From positions 2,992,666-3,056,665 of the forward strand of contig KV440964.1 in assembly GCA_001636495.1 (NCBI GenBank): DNA of 64,000 bases, in the 5' to 3' direction. Positions within the stretch are counted from its first letter, which is position 1; each line of letters opens with the position of its first letter. Of this stretch, positions 51,776-60,497 are shown one piece after another. The DNA is from Sutcliffiella horikoshii (lineage in GTDB: Bacteria; Bacillota; Bacilli; Bacillales; Bacillaceae_I). Under the pieces are notes generated by a model, which was given only the letters and a program-made list of their open reading frames with translations, did not search any database and was not told the origin of the DNA. The position numbers and the translations under genes were made by a program.

Positions 51776-51802
51776 TTTCATCTACCTCTTTCGCATACCT
51801 GA

Positions 51803-52705
51803 TTAATTTGCAGGAACTTGAAGTCCTTTCACAGCTTGATAAATAAATTCTGTTACAGGGACTGTTTTTCCTTTCTGATTTGCCATTTTTCTTATATAGC
51901 CCAAAATTGCTTCTATTTCTGTCTGTCTACCTTCTGTAATATCCCGCTCCATGGATGACCAGTTATTTGCTGTCGTCTCACAAATGGTACAAATATGTTC
52001 CCACATTCCGCTTCTTTTCTCCTGTTCTATGAGAAAGCTGATCTCTTCATACAAGATTTTCATCGTGTTTTTATAGTAAGGGTTTGTCAATAGGGCCCCG
52101 TTTTTGACATGGTAGATGGCAGTGAGTGGATTGATAACAGCATTGACCAACAATTTCTCTGTCATCATAGGCTGATAGTCAGGGCAGACTTCTAGTGGAA
52201 AACCGTCACCAATAAACTTCTCCCAATTAGTTATAAAATCTATAATGTTTTTATCAAGTGGCGGATGATACCCTGCTATTTTCGTACGACCTTTTCCGGT
52301 CCAATTGATACTGTAATCGCTATTTTTCTTCACACCATGCTCCACTACCCCCAATAAAATAGATGAATTGTTTATTTTACCAAGGAGCTCTAAATGAGCC
52401 ATTCCATTTTGAAGAAACAGGATTGTTTGCTTCTTTGTGCATGTTTCTAGGGCAGGTAGAATGGAATGGAGGGCATATTGTTTTACTGCGACCACAATAA
52501 TGTCTTCATTTGGTTGGGATTCTGTCTGCCATTGTTGAAAGAAAATCTCCCTATCTCCCAATTCATCAGACATAGAGACTCCGTATTTTTCTAACAGCTG
52601 TAACTGCTCTTTTCTATTAACGTATAGAGTGACCGGAAAAGCTTTGGATAGGTGGAAAGCATATAAAAGGCCGATAGCTCCTCCTCCGATAATGCCAACT
52701 TTCAT
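51803..52705 (-). CDS. panE: 2-dehydropantoate 2-reductase
   Basis: NADPH-dependent ketopantoate reductase of pantothenate and CoA synthesis (YlbQ in B. subtilis). The 300 residues carry the dinucleotide loop GIIGGGAIGLL at 4-14, VAVKQYAL, the substrate-site lysine in TEKLLVNAVINPLTA, and a helical C-terminal domain. GAAGGGG precedes the ATG. Confidence 0.92.
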   Translation of the reverse strand: MKVGIIGGGAIGLLYAFHLSKAFPVTLYVNRKEQLQLLEKYGVSMSDELGDREIFFQQWQTESQPNEDIIVVAVKQYALHSILPALETCTKKQTILFLQNGMAHLELLGKINNSSILLGVVEHGVKKNSDYSINWTGKGRTKIAGYHPPLDKNIIDFITNWEKFIGDGFPLEVCPDYQPMMTEKLLVNAVINPLTAIYHVKNGALLTNPYYKNTMKILYEEISFLIEQEKRSGMWEHICTICETTANNWSSMERDITEGRQTEIEAILGYIRKMANQKGKTVPVTEFIYQAVKGLQVPAN

Positions 52706-52792
52706 TTGAACCCCTTCTTTATACCTATTTTTTCTTATTGTACCAATTAATGAGTGTTGATTGTATCCTTATTTTGCAATTTAAAGGGCTGC

Positions 52793-52839
52793 AAAAAAAG
52801 AACTGCCCAAAATCCCATGGAAGAGACCTGAGCAGTTCT
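52793..52839 (-). terminator. terminator of the acyl-CoA carboxylase cassette
   Basis: Minus strand stem AGAACTGC...GCAGTTCT with a long loop, then seven U. Confidence 0.7.
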
Positions 52840-52846
52840 GATCTAA

Positions 52847-54391
52847 TTATACAGGATACACCGGATGCTTACGGTGACTGAATGTCATCTGCTTACTAGA
52901 ATAATAATGGAATCGACTGATTAATACATCCCGCAAGTCTTTCGCAGGAACGATGTCATCCACTATCATTTCCGAAGCCAGCTTATAGATATCGATGTGT
53001 TCTTTGTATTCCTGATGTTTCTCCTGAACAAAGGCAATTCGTTCTTTTGGATCTTCAATCTCATTAATTTTATTTGAATACACTGCATTCACAGCTGCTT
53101 CTGGACCCATAACCGCTATTTGCGCAGTCGGAAGGGCTATACAGCAATCCGGTTCAAATGCAGGACCTGCCATGGCATAAAGACCCGCTCCATATGCTTT
53201 CCTTACTACCACGGATATTTTCGGGACGGTTGCCGAACTCATTGCTGCAATAAGTTTTGCGCCGTGGCGAATGATTCCTGCGCGCTCCACTTTTGTGCCG
53301 ATCATAAACCCTGGAACATCCGCAAGGAAAAGTAATGGAATATGATATGCGTCACAAAGCTGAATGAACTTGGCCCCTTTATCCGCTGAATCCACGAACA
53401 GAACCCCGCCTTTCACTTTCGGCTGGTTGGCAATAATCCCTACAACCTTTCCGTCGATGCGGGCAAGGCCTGTAATAAGTTCAGGCGCGAACAGTTTTTT
53501 TATTTCAAAGAAACTATTGGCATCAATAAGTTGATCAATTGCTTCATACATATCAAATGGGGCATTCTGGTTTACAGGGATGATATCCGTTAGCGTTCTT
53601 CCCTCTTTCGGACTGACAGGGTCCACCTCTTTTGCTTTTTCCTGATAACTGCCCGGGAAGTACTCAAGATACTTGCGTGCCTGCTGAATGGCTTCTTCTT
53701 CTGTTGCAGCAAGCACATCTCCACACCCGCTCACCGAACAGTGCATTCTTGCTCCACCCATTTCCTCAAGGGTAACCTTTTCACCGATTACTTTCTCGGC
53801 CATACGTGGAGAACCCAAGTACATGGATGCATTTCCATCCACCATCACAACGATGTCACAGAAGGCGGGAATATAGGCACCACCTGCAGCAGAAGGACCG
53901 AATAATAGACAGATCTGCGGAACCATTCCGGAAAGCTTCACTTGATTATAAAAGATTTTGCCTGCTCCGCGACGATTCGGGAACATATCAAGCTGATCTG
54001 TAATCCTTGCACCAGCAGAGTCGACCAAATAGAGGATTGGCACCATCAACTTTTCCGCAGTTTCTTGAATGCGGATGATTTTTTCGACCGTTCTTGCTCC
54101 CCATGAACCTGCCTTAACTGTTGAGTCGTTGGCCATCACACACACAGTTTGGCCATTTATCTTCCCGATTGCCGTTACTACGCCATCAGCTGGAAGCCCT
54201 TTTGCCTTGTTATTGGCAAAAAGACCATCCTCCTCATACTGGCCATTATCGAATAAAAGTGCCAGTCGATCACGCACAAATAGCTTGTTCTGTTCTTTTA
54301 ATTTTTCATGATATTTCTCACTGCCACCACTTTTTATCGTTTCAACTGTCTCTTGAAACTCATGATCTAGTTCATTTGTTGTTTTTATCAT
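52847..54391 (-). CDS. acyl-CoA carboxylase, carboxyltransferase subunit
   Basis: A 514-residue crotonase-fold carboxyltransferase of the PccB/MccB/YngE type. It transfers CO2 from carboxybiotin to an acyl-CoA such as methylcrotonyl- or propionyl-CoA; the exact substrate cannot be read from sequence. Visible blocks are the N half (DSAGARITDQ, FGPSAAGGAYIPAF) and the C half (DVPGFMIGTKVERAGIIRHG, RKAYGAGLYAM). The ATG at 54391 follows GCGGGGGAA. It is the third gene of a cassette with a biotin carrier and a biotin carboxylase. Confidence 0.9.
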   Translation of the reverse strand: MIKTTNELDHEFQETVETIKSGGSEKYHEKLKEQNKLFVRDRLALLFDNGQYEEDGLFANNKAKGLPADGVVTAIGKINGQTVCVMANDSTVKAGSWGARTVEKIIRIQETAEKLMVPILYLVDSAGARITDQLDMFPNRRGAGKIFYNQVKLSGMVPQICLLFGPSAAGGAYIPAFCDIVVMVDGNASMYLGSPRMAEKVIGEKVTLEEMGGARMHCSVSGCGDVLAATEEEAIQQARKYLEYFPGSYQEKAKEVDPVSPKEGRTLTDIIPVNQNAPFDMYEAIDQLIDANSFFEIKKLFAPELITGLARIDGKVVGIIANQPKVKGGVLFVDSADKGAKFIQLCDAYHIPLLFLADVPGFMIGTKVERAGIIRHGAKLIAAMSSATVPKISVVVRKAYGAGLYAMAGPAFEPDCCIALPTAQIAVMGPEAAVNAVYSNKINEIEDPKERIAFVQEKHQEYKEHIDIYKLASEMIVDDIVPAKDLRDVLISRFHYYSSKQMTFSHRKHPVYPV

Positions 54392-54427
54392 CTTATTCCC
54401 CCGCTTTCTCATCCACGTTGTAAAAGA

Positions 54428-54640
54428 TTATTCCAACTCCAAAAGCACATCTCCATCATTAACAAATTCGCCTTCTGCCGTATGGAGGGATGCGACTTTT
54501 CCATCCATCATCACTTCCACCGGAATCTCCATTTTCATGGATTCCAAGATGATGACAGTCTGACCAGCTGTCACTTCCTCTCCCACTTCCACTAATACCT
54601 TCCATACTGTACCTGCCATTGACGCTTCGATTTTTTTCAT
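54428..54640 (-). CDS. biotin carboxyl carrier protein (short)
   Basis: A 70-residue biotinyl domain with the biotin site ESMKMEIP (Lys36). It carries carboxybiotin between the carboxylase and carboxyltransferase encoded on either side. It corresponds to YngHB of B. subtilis. GCAGGAGGA precedes the ATG. Confidence 0.93.
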   Translation of the reverse strand: MKKIEASMAGTVWKVLVEVGEEVTAGQTVIILESMKMEIPVEVMMDGKVASLHTAEGEFVNDGDVLLELE

Positions 54641-54674
54641 GATATTTTCCTCCTGCTCTCTTGTTGTAATAGTG

Positions 54675-56018
54675 TTAGATTGTAATAGGTTTCATGTTTT
54701 GTATGAAGCCTGTATGATAATCCCCCGAAACAAACTCATCTGTTTCAATTGCATGAATCAAAAACGGCAAATTCGTTTTAATTCCTTCGACAGAAGCACT
54801 CTTTAGATACTTCCTGGATTTCTCTATCGTTTCTTCTCTTGTTTCACCCGAGATGATTATCTTGGCAATCATCGGGTCATAAAACGGTGTAACTTTTAGA
54901 TCTGGTCCATAGCCACTGTCCACCCTGACTCCTTCTTCTTCTGGCAGATGCCATTTCGTAATCAGCCCCGGCGACGGAAAGAATTTCACTGGGTCTTCCG
55001 CATAAAGACGGAATTCTATGGCATGGCCAGTGCTTGTGATTTCATCCTGCATCAAGGGCAGCTTCTCGCCACTCGCGACTAAAAGCTGCCATTCAACGAG
55101 GTCCAGACCAGTAATGCATTCTGTGATCGGATGTTCCACCTGCAGTCTTGTATTCATTTCAAGGAAGTAGAAGTTTTCTTCTTCATCCATGATGAATTCC
55201 ACTGTCCCGGCATTTTTGTAATTCACTTCTTTTGCTGCCAACACCGCAGCCTCACATATCTTCCTTCTTGTTTCTTCACTCATGGCAGGGCTTTGTGCTT
55301 CCTCGATCACTTTTTGATTGCGCCTTTGAACAGAACAGTTTCTTTCAAACATATGTACTACATTCCCGTGTGCATCTCCGAATATCTGCACTTCAATATG
55401 CTTGGCGTTGCCCACATACTTTTCAATAAACATATCTTCATTTTTGAAATAAGCTTTTGCCCGTTTTTTGGTTTGATCGAATGTATTTTCAATATCCTGT
55501 TTGCTTTCACAGCGATGCAAACCAATTCCACCACCGCCACCACTGGCCTTCAGCATGACAGGAAATCCAATTTCTTCAGCAAGCGCGCATGCCTCCTCCA
55601 ATGTTTCAACAGGTTGCTCAGAACCTGGGACAACCGGCACACCTGCTTTTATCATGGCTCTACGGGAAGAAAGTTTGTCCCCCATCAGTTTAATTACATC
55701 CATGGATGGCCCAATAAAGGTTAAGCCCGCCTCTTGAAGTGCTTCAGAGAATTCCCCATTCTCTGACAGAAATCCATAACCCGGGTGGACGCCATCCACT
55801 TTCTCTTCTATGGCGATCTCCAGGATACGCTCTACATTCAAATAGGATTTTTGAGGGGGAGCCTCCCCTACATGTCTTGCTACAGTAGCTTGTTGAACAT
55901 ATGGCATATCTTTGTCAGCATCTGAATATATAGCAACTGTTTCTACGCCTAATCGTTGACATGTTCGTATGATCCGTTCTGCAATTTCCCCTCGATTAGC
56001 AATCAGTATTTTTCGCAT
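54675..56018 (-). CDS. biotin carboxylase subunit of acyl-CoA carboxylase
   Basis: ATP-grasp enzyme of 447 residues that carboxylates the biotin carrier. It begins KILIANRGEIAERIIRT and has GYGFLSEN, the glycine-rich loop KASGGGGGIGLH, EMNTRLQVEHPITE and RLYAEDP. AccC-like, but grouped here with a PccB/MccB-type carboxyltransferase, so it serves acyl-CoA rather than acetyl-CoA carboxylation. AGAAAGGGG precedes the ATG. A perfect cre-type site lies upstream (56105-56119). Confidence 0.93.
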   Translation of the reverse strand: MRKILIANRGEIAERIIRTCQRLGVETVAIYSDADKDMPYVQQATVARHVGEAPPQKSYLNVERILEIAIEEKVDGVHPGYGFLSENGEFSEALQEAGLTFIGPSMDVIKLMGDKLSSRRAMIKAGVPVVPGSEQPVETLEEACALAEEIGFPVMLKASGGGGGIGLHRCESKQDIENTFDQTKKRAKAYFKNEDMFIEKYVGNAKHIEVQIFGDAHGNVVHMFERNCSVQRRNQKVIEEAQSPAMSEETRRKICEAAVLAAKEVNYKNAGTVEFIMDEEENFYFLEMNTRLQVEHPITECITGLDLVEWQLLVASGEKLPLMQDEITSTGHAIEFRLYAEDPVKFFPSPGLITKWHLPEEEGVRVDSGYGPDLKVTPFYDPMIAKIIISGETREETIEKSRKYLKSASVEGIKTNLPFLIHAIETDEFVSGDYHTGFIQNMKPITI

Positions 56019-56104
56019 GGCGATTTCCCCTTTCTCAAAGAACTTGCATGATAAATCCCTAACAAACTACTATTTCTACATAATTCCCTGTATTCCTTCT
56101 TCTT

Positions 56105-56119
56105 TTGCAAACGCTTTCT
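56105..56119. promoter_or_regulatory. cre (CcpA) site between the carboxylase cassette and ylbP
   Basis: TTGCAAACGCTTTCT matches WTGNAANCGNWNNCW at every fixed position. It lies 86 bp before the biotin carboxylase and 118 bp before ylbP, so CcpA could control either. A weaker cre-like GGTAAGCGCTTTAA lies nearer ylbP. Confidence 0.6.
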
Positions 56120-56237
56120 AAAATTATTGCAGAATTTTTTGTTTTTTTGTTATATAATTAATATTAAAATAAACCATTTTACTTAATATGTATAGTGGTA
56201 AGCGCTTTAAAAGAGATATACAAGGGGGAAATTTGAG

Positions 56238-56747
56238 ATGACCGTCAAAAAACTATCCATTAACTATAAAACATTGGAAGAGTTCAAGCAGTTCAGGGAA
56301 TATGGGATGCAGGAATTATCCATGCTCGAAGACCTTCAGGACAACATTATTGAAAATGACAGCGAGTCACCTTTTTACGGGATTTATTATGGTGAAAAAT
56401 TAGTAGCACGGATGAGCCTTTATCGTGTATCTAAAGACCTTGATAAATATTTTGATCCACGTCAAGATTATTTAGAATTATGGAAGCTGGAGGTACTCTC
56501 CAATTACCAACGTAAAGGGTTCGGAAAAGAGCTTGTGGATTTCGCAAAAGGGTTCGGGCTTCCAATTAAGACAAATCCAAGAATCAAATCAGCGGACTTC
56601 TGGAATCGCATGGGCTTCACTTCCGTCCATTACGACGTAGAAAGAGATCTTGGAGAAAACCCCCTGGTATGGTATCCGGAAGGTGTAACAGCGCAAGAGA
56701 GAACCTCACACTCCCAAAGTAAAGACGATTCAACTACAATCGACTGA
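56238..56747 (+). CDS. ylbP: GNAT-family acetyltransferase YlbP
   Basis: A 169-residue N-acetyltransferase with the acetyl-CoA site LEVLSNYQRKGFGKELVDFA and a C-terminal FWNRMGF block. The substrate is unknown. The start follows AAGGGGGAAA. It lies on the plus strand opposite its neighbours and converges on the next gene at a shared terminator. Confidence 0.88.
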   Translation: MTVKKLSINYKTLEEFKQFREYGMQELSMLEDLQDNIIENDSESPFYGIYYGEKLVARMSLYRVSKDLDKYFDPRQDYLELWKLEVLSNYQRKGFGKELVDFAKGFGLPIKTNPRIKSADFWNRMGFTSVHYDVERDLGENPLVWYPEGVTAQERTSHSQSKDDSTTID

Positions 56748-56756
56748 TAAACCAGT

Positions 56757-56793
56757 AAAAGGTAATGGCTCACCTAAAGAGCCATTACCTTTT
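56757..56793. terminator. bidirectional terminator, ylbP and downstream gene
   Basis: Fourteen-bp perfect stem AAAGGTAATGGCTC with GAGCCATTACCTTT and a 7-base loop, between convergent genes. Confidence 0.88.
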
Positions 56794-56818
56794 CTATCTA
56801 ACTATGTTTCTCATGAAA

Positions 56819-57457
56819 TTATATGACACTACCCTCTTTGACCTGCCTTCTCAGGCATTCTAGCTCGTCCAGAAGCTTTACCACAAGCTCATCGCTTTTG
56901 CGCAGTTCTTCATTTAACAGCACAATTGTTTCACTCTCCCATTGAAATGGGTCCATGCTTTCTGGTGTTCGGGGAAGATTATCATAAACATCTCCATTCA
57001 CCTCTCCATTAGGTTGAAAATAAATGACCACTTCACAGCCTAGGTCTCCCACAGCAATTCTTTTCTTCAAGTCAACCTTGCCATATCCAAACTTTCTAGA
57101 TGCAATACCTCCAAACACACTTGAGGTCATATTACAGAGATGCGGTGCGTCTTTCACCATCTCTCCAAACGGGCAGCGATTCGCTTTAACCACCACATAT
57201 TCAGGGGATATGGATGAAATATAAAATTCCCCTCCAATGGCATTCTTCAAATCCACAATCACTTCAGCATATTTATCTACCGACCACTCATCTTCTCTTT
57301 TGCCGTAGAAATCCTCAATCCATTCTCCGGTTCTCAGTCCAATCTGGCGAATGTATTCACCAGCTGTTTTCCCCACAGTTTTTTCATGGATAAATGCATA
57401 TTGTGTAATTAGTTTCGAAAGAAATATCGAGCATGTCAAACTTGTAGTAGTGCTCAT
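56819..57457 (-). CDS. cysteine-containing protein, possibly methanogen-output-domain-like
   Basis: A 212-residue soluble protein that I cannot place firmly. Notable are CPFGEMVKDAPHLCNM (Cys-x13-Cys, about residues 94-108) and a third cysteine in DLGCEVVIYF about 40 residues on, plus a C-terminal helix (about 180-208) like a short coiled coil. The Cys pattern recalls the MetOD1-type sensor domain, which binds a cofactor or metal, but this is from memory and untested. It sits between ylbP and a DCC-type thiol protein, positions not occupied in B. subtilis, so it is probably accessory. The start lies 17 bp from the DCC gene stop with a weak ribosome site. Confidence 0.6.
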   Translation of the reverse strand: MSTTTSLTCSIFLSKLITQYAFIHEKTVGKTAGEYIRQIGLRTGEWIEDFYGKREDEWSVDKYAEVIVDLKNAIGGEFYISSISPEYVVVKANRCPFGEMVKDAPHLCNMTSSVFGGIASRKFGYGKVDLKKRIAVGDLGCEVVIYFQPNGEVNGDVYDNLPRTPESMDPFQWESETIVLLNEELRKSDELVVKLLDELECLRRQVKEGSVI

Positions 57458-57474
57458 TTTTCCCGTTCTCCCTC

Positions 57475-57885
57475 CTATAAAAATCTTTTTTTCATATCAG
57501 GATTTGGCAACATGCATTGTTCTCTCTTTCCAAACCATCTATATCTATTTTTCGCAATTAAGGAATAAATTATATCTCTTATCGGTTTAGGTATGACGAT
57601 GAAAGGATAAAAAAGCCGCCATGCACCATCCAGTTCTTTTGCCACTTTTAAAGCCGCAGTTGACTTCGTAAACACCTTCTGGCCATCTACATAATAGAAG
57701 CTATCAAACTGTTCAGACGGAAGAGAGTGTTCCTTTAGTATGCGTTGTCCCACTTCAGATTGAAGCGAAGCAAATTTGAAGGTCGCTTCTTGGTCACGTT
57801 TTATCACAAACGTCACCAACGAATTACACATATTACATACACCGTCAAAAAGGAGAATAGGATGCTTATTCTCGGTTTCAGGCAT
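57475..57885 (-). CDS. DCC-family thiol-disulfide oxidoreductase-like protein
   Basis: A 136-residue DUF393/DCC protein with the DGVCNMC motif (Cys17, Cys20) directly after the first strand ILLFDG, YYVDGQKV and the C-terminal R-x-W-F block. The family is thioredoxin-like, and the activity of this member (YuxK type) is not proven. The ATG at 57885 follows AAAGGAGAG; the longer frame is not used. It forms a short unit with the cysteine-containing gene after it. Confidence 0.88.
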   Translation of the reverse strand: MPETENKHPILLFDGVCNMCNSLVTFVIKRDQEATFKFASLQSEVGQRILKEHSLPSEQFDSFYYVDGQKVFTKSTAALKVAKELDGAWRLFYPFIVIPKPIRDIIYSLIAKNRYRWFGKREQCMLPNPDMKKRFL

Positions 57886-57969
57886 AATATCTCTCCTTTC
57901 GGGAATCATCCAGATCATTCCATCACTTCTTCATTATACAACTAATTCCCCTTTATGTATCCTTTTAAC

Positions 57970-57999
57970 TAAAAAAACCACCCTTATAAAAAGGATGGT
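57970..57999 (-). terminator. terminator of rsfA
   Basis: Minus strand stem ACCATCCT with AGGGTGGT (one G-U pair), then seven U. Confidence 0.8.
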
Positions 58000-58014
58000 C
58001 TGGTATTAAGTATT

Positions 58015-58632
58015 TTATTTCTCGACTCTCTCGAGATTACCGTTACGGTCCATCTGGAATTTAACTTTTTTGTTTTTTTCATCATCTTGCAGAACGACCA
58101 TTTTGCGGGCACGCTCCATAATTTCAATCAATGCCCTGTAATCCTCCTCTACAAGATTCATGGAAGATTCCAGTTCCAGCTTAGCCTCTGCTAAATGCTT
58201 CAGGTCACCTTCTAGCTGTTCCACCTTCTTTTTCAGACTATAATTCTCTTCTTTAATTTTTGTATATTCATTCTCTAATTGTTCGAGATGGTTCAGATAG
58301 CTGATCACAGCAGAAATGGTCAGGCTATCTCCAGCATACAATTTATTGTTGAGTGCATTATAACTGTTCTGGACTGCGACCTGTTGAGGAGTTGCCTGCT
58401 CTTTCTTTAACTCTTTTCGCTGCTTTTTTGCTAGTTCAATACCTGTAGCATACTGTTTCCTTACGTATGAGTTCCACCGGAATCCACATGCTGCAGATGT
58501 CCGAGAAAGCTTTTTCCCCACTTCCTCAAACGCAGTCAATTGTGTTCCCCCATCTCTTATATATCGTAAAACCACTTCCGCCAACAATAGGTCTTCATCT
58601 TGTGTCCAAGCATCTTGACGAACGGTAGACAT
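58015..58632 (-). CDS. rsfA: prespore-specific transcription regulator RsfA
   Basis: A 205-residue regulator with a Myb/SANT-like DNA-binding N-terminus (about 5-60, DAWTQDEDLLLAEVVLRYI and FRWNSYVRKQY) and a long coiled coil (about 115-180). RsfA tunes sigma-F genes in the B. subtilis forespore (YlbO). The ATG at 58632 follows AAGGGGGA. I looked for a sigma-F promoter upstream and found none that was convincing. Confidence 0.9.
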   Translation of the reverse strand: MSTVRQDAWTQDEDLLLAEVVLRYIRDGGTQLTAFEEVGKKLSRTSAACGFRWNSYVRKQYATGIELAKKQRKELKKEQATPQQVAVQNSYNALNNKLYAGDSLTISAVISYLNHLEQLENEYTKIKEENYSLKKKVEQLEGDLKHLAEAKLELESSMNLVEEDYRALIEIMERARKMVVLQDDEKNKKVKFQMDRNGNLERVEK

Positions 58633-58724
58633 AGCGCTATCCCCCTTACACACTTTTTTATCCTATACATATGCGTGTAGTAGAAAAGATAGACTAAGTG
58701 TTGAGTAAAATGCCCTGTATTCTC

Positions 58725-59486
58725 TTATTTTTTCTTACTATCAAGAAAGGCATTAACCGCTTCATGATGTTCATCCCGTTCCCAAAGAATGGAACATTGC
58801 TCTATTTCGGCTAGCATTCTTTCTTTTAAAGATGTTTGTTCCCATTTGGAGATGAAAGTCTTTTTATAGCTTCTTAACACGTCTGAAGATACCGCGATTT
58901 CCTCTTGTAAAGACTGGGTATCAAAGGATGGAACCACTTTTTGTATAAACCCGAGGTCCATTGCCTCTTCGGCTGTAAATACCCTGGATGATGCTAACAT
59001 CCTGATAGCATTCGCATGAGGAATCTTTTCCATTAGCATACTTGCTCCTCCCCAGCCTGTCGTAATACCAAGATTACCTTGGACAAATCCAAGTTTTGCG
59101 TTGGTGACAGCCCAGCGCAGATCACAGGCGGATGCAATCTCACAACCTCCCCCTATCGCTGTCCCATTAAGTAGGGCGATAGTTGGAACCGGTAAAGTCA
59201 TAAGATTGTGAAGCAGTTCTCCCATTTTGAAGAGCATGGCATATGCTTCCTCTTTTGTATGTAATGCATGAAACACGGAAAGGTCACCACCGGAGCAGAA
59301 GGAATGCTCGCCGCTACCTGTAATGATAAACCCACGAATTGCCGTGTTCTCTCTAACTTCTACTAACGCCGATTCCAGTGCGTTCATCACATCATAATCA
59401 ATGGCATTACGCTTGTCGGGACGGTTGATTGTAAACCAGTAAAAGTAGTTTTCATCTATGTATGTATATACTTTCGATTCATTCAT
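58725..59486 (-). CDS. enoyl-CoA hydratase/isomerase family protein
   Basis: A 253-residue crotonase with the oxyanion-hole segments SFCSGGDLSVF (about residues 62-72) and LNGTAIGGGCEIA (about 107-119). A catalytic Glu pair typical of hydratases is not clear (WGGASML), so the exact reaction is open. It lies between rsfA and rpmF, and only about 3 kb from the acyl-CoA carboxylase cassette, which may point to related acyl-CoA breakdown. The start is ATG at 59486 with AAAAGGTGG upstream. Confidence 0.85.
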   Translation of the reverse strand: MNESKVYTYIDENYFYWFTINRPDKRNAIDYDVMNALESALVEVRENTAIRGFIITGSGEHSFCSGGDLSVFHALHTKEEAYAMLFKMGELLHNLMTLPVPTIALLNGTAIGGGCEIASACDLRWAVTNAKLGFVQGNLGITTGWGGASMLMEKIPHANAIRMLASSRVFTAEEAMDLGFIQKVVPSFDTQSLQEEIAVSSDVLRSYKKTFISKWEQTSLKERMLAEIEQCSILWERDEHHEAVNAFLDSKKK

Positions 59487-59551
59487 TGTTTAATGGACCA
59501 CCTTTTTTAGAGTATTGTGTATATTTTATCTTACATTAGATGGTCCTAACA

Positions 59552-59592
59552 ATAAAAAAAGCATAAGGCGGGATGCCCTATGCTTTTTTTAT
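59552..59592. terminator. terminator of rpmF
   Basis: Stem AGCATA.GGC with GCC.TATGCT (one mismatch) between runs of A and T, directly after the rpmF stop. Confidence 0.8.
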
Positions 59593-59766
59593 TTATTTAC
59601 TTACTACTTCTTTCCCTTTGTAAGTACCGCATGCCGGGCATACACGGTGTGATAATTTCTGTTCACCGCAGCTTGGGCATTCTACCATACCAGGAACTTG
59701 TAGTTTAAAGTGTGTACGACGCTTTCTTTTTACAGTTTTAGACGTTCTTCTGAAAGGTACAGCCAT
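59593..59766 (-). CDS. rpmF: 50S ribosomal protein L32
   Basis: A 57-residue ribosomal protein with basic N-terminus [11 protein letters not shown] and a zinc ribbon (Cys30, Cys33, Cys43, Cys46). The ATG at 59766 follows GGAGGTGGG. It is cotranscribed with ylbN, as in most bacteria. Confidence 0.97.
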   Translation of the reverse strand: MAVPFRRTSKTVKRKRRTHFKLQVPGMVECPSCGEQKLSHRVCPACGTYKGKEVVSK

Positions 59767-59813
59767 TCTTCCCACCTCCTTAAAAAATGAGCATCTACTA
59801 CATCATGTAATTT

Positions 59814-60329
59814 CTACTCTTGGTCTTTCTCAAAAAACTTAGCCAGTCCTGCAAGTCTTGGATCCACTTTTTCTTGTGTATCCTCTTCTGAAATGACGCC
59901 CCAGTCTTTACCGGATTGGGGAGCAGCCTCTTCCTTATCGGGAGATTCGCTGAACACTTGCATCGGCACTTCTAGGATGATCGCTTCCTGGATAACCGGA
60001 ATTAAATCAACCACATCACCATCAACCTTATGCAACTCTTCTTCGTCCGTTTCATACTCGTCAGGCTGAAAAAGATAAGTTTCAGTTGTTTTTATCGTAA
60101 AAGGATAGTCCACATCAACCAACGTACGTGAACATGGTAAAACCATACTACCTTCCACAGTTAGATGAAACGTAGCTTTTTTTGAACTTAAATCAGCTCT
60201 TCCAGTTACGTGAACTGGTTTGACAGATCGAATTTCACTATGTGCCGTAATTTCACTTACATCAACTGTTTCATCGATTTCTAAACCTTTATGTTGTAAC
60301 TGATTTAACTGGAATAATGTCCATTTCAA
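59814..60329 (-). CDS. ylbN: DUF177 protein YlbN (YceD family)
   Basis: A 171-residue DUF177/YceD protein whose gene is fused functionally to rpmF in many bacteria; it has been tied to 23S rRNA accumulation. It has conserved PCSRTLVDVDYPF and DLIPVIQEAIILEVPM, then an acidic tail. I used the TTG at 60329, giving MKWTLFQLNQL, with GAGGTG upstream. A TTG one codon earlier and a GTG at 60341 are alternatives. Confidence 0.9.
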   Translation of the reverse strand: MKWTLFQLNQLQHKGLEIDETVDVSEITAHSEIRSVKPVHVTGRADLSSKKATFHLTVEGSMVLPCSRTLVDVDYPFTIKTTETYLFQPDEYETDEEELHKVDGDVVDLIPVIQEAIILEVPMQVFSESPDKEEAAPQSGKDWGVISEEDTQEKVDPRLAGLAKFFEKDQE

Positions 60330-60359
60330 CAAGATATTCACCTCAAGGCAACAAAAGTA

Positions 60360-60410
60360 ATTATAGCTTTCGCAAGATTATTTGTCAATATTTTTTCTTT
60401 ACACTATAAT
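60360..60410. promoter_or_regulatory. divergent sigma-A promoters sharing one -35, ylbN and tmcAL
   Basis: Minus strand: TTGACA (60388-60383), 17 bp, TATAAT (60365-60360), a perfect consensus for ylbN-rpmF. Plus strand: TTGTCA (60382-60387), 17 bp, TATAAT (60405-60410) for tmcAL. The two -35 hexamers overlap by five of six bases. Confidence 0.85.
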
Positions 60411-60497
60411 TATAGACATAATAACGCAAATTGAACAAGTATCCAAGAAAAAATAACGCTTATCTGAAAAATAAAAGTCGGAATGAGTAGGTGAAAT

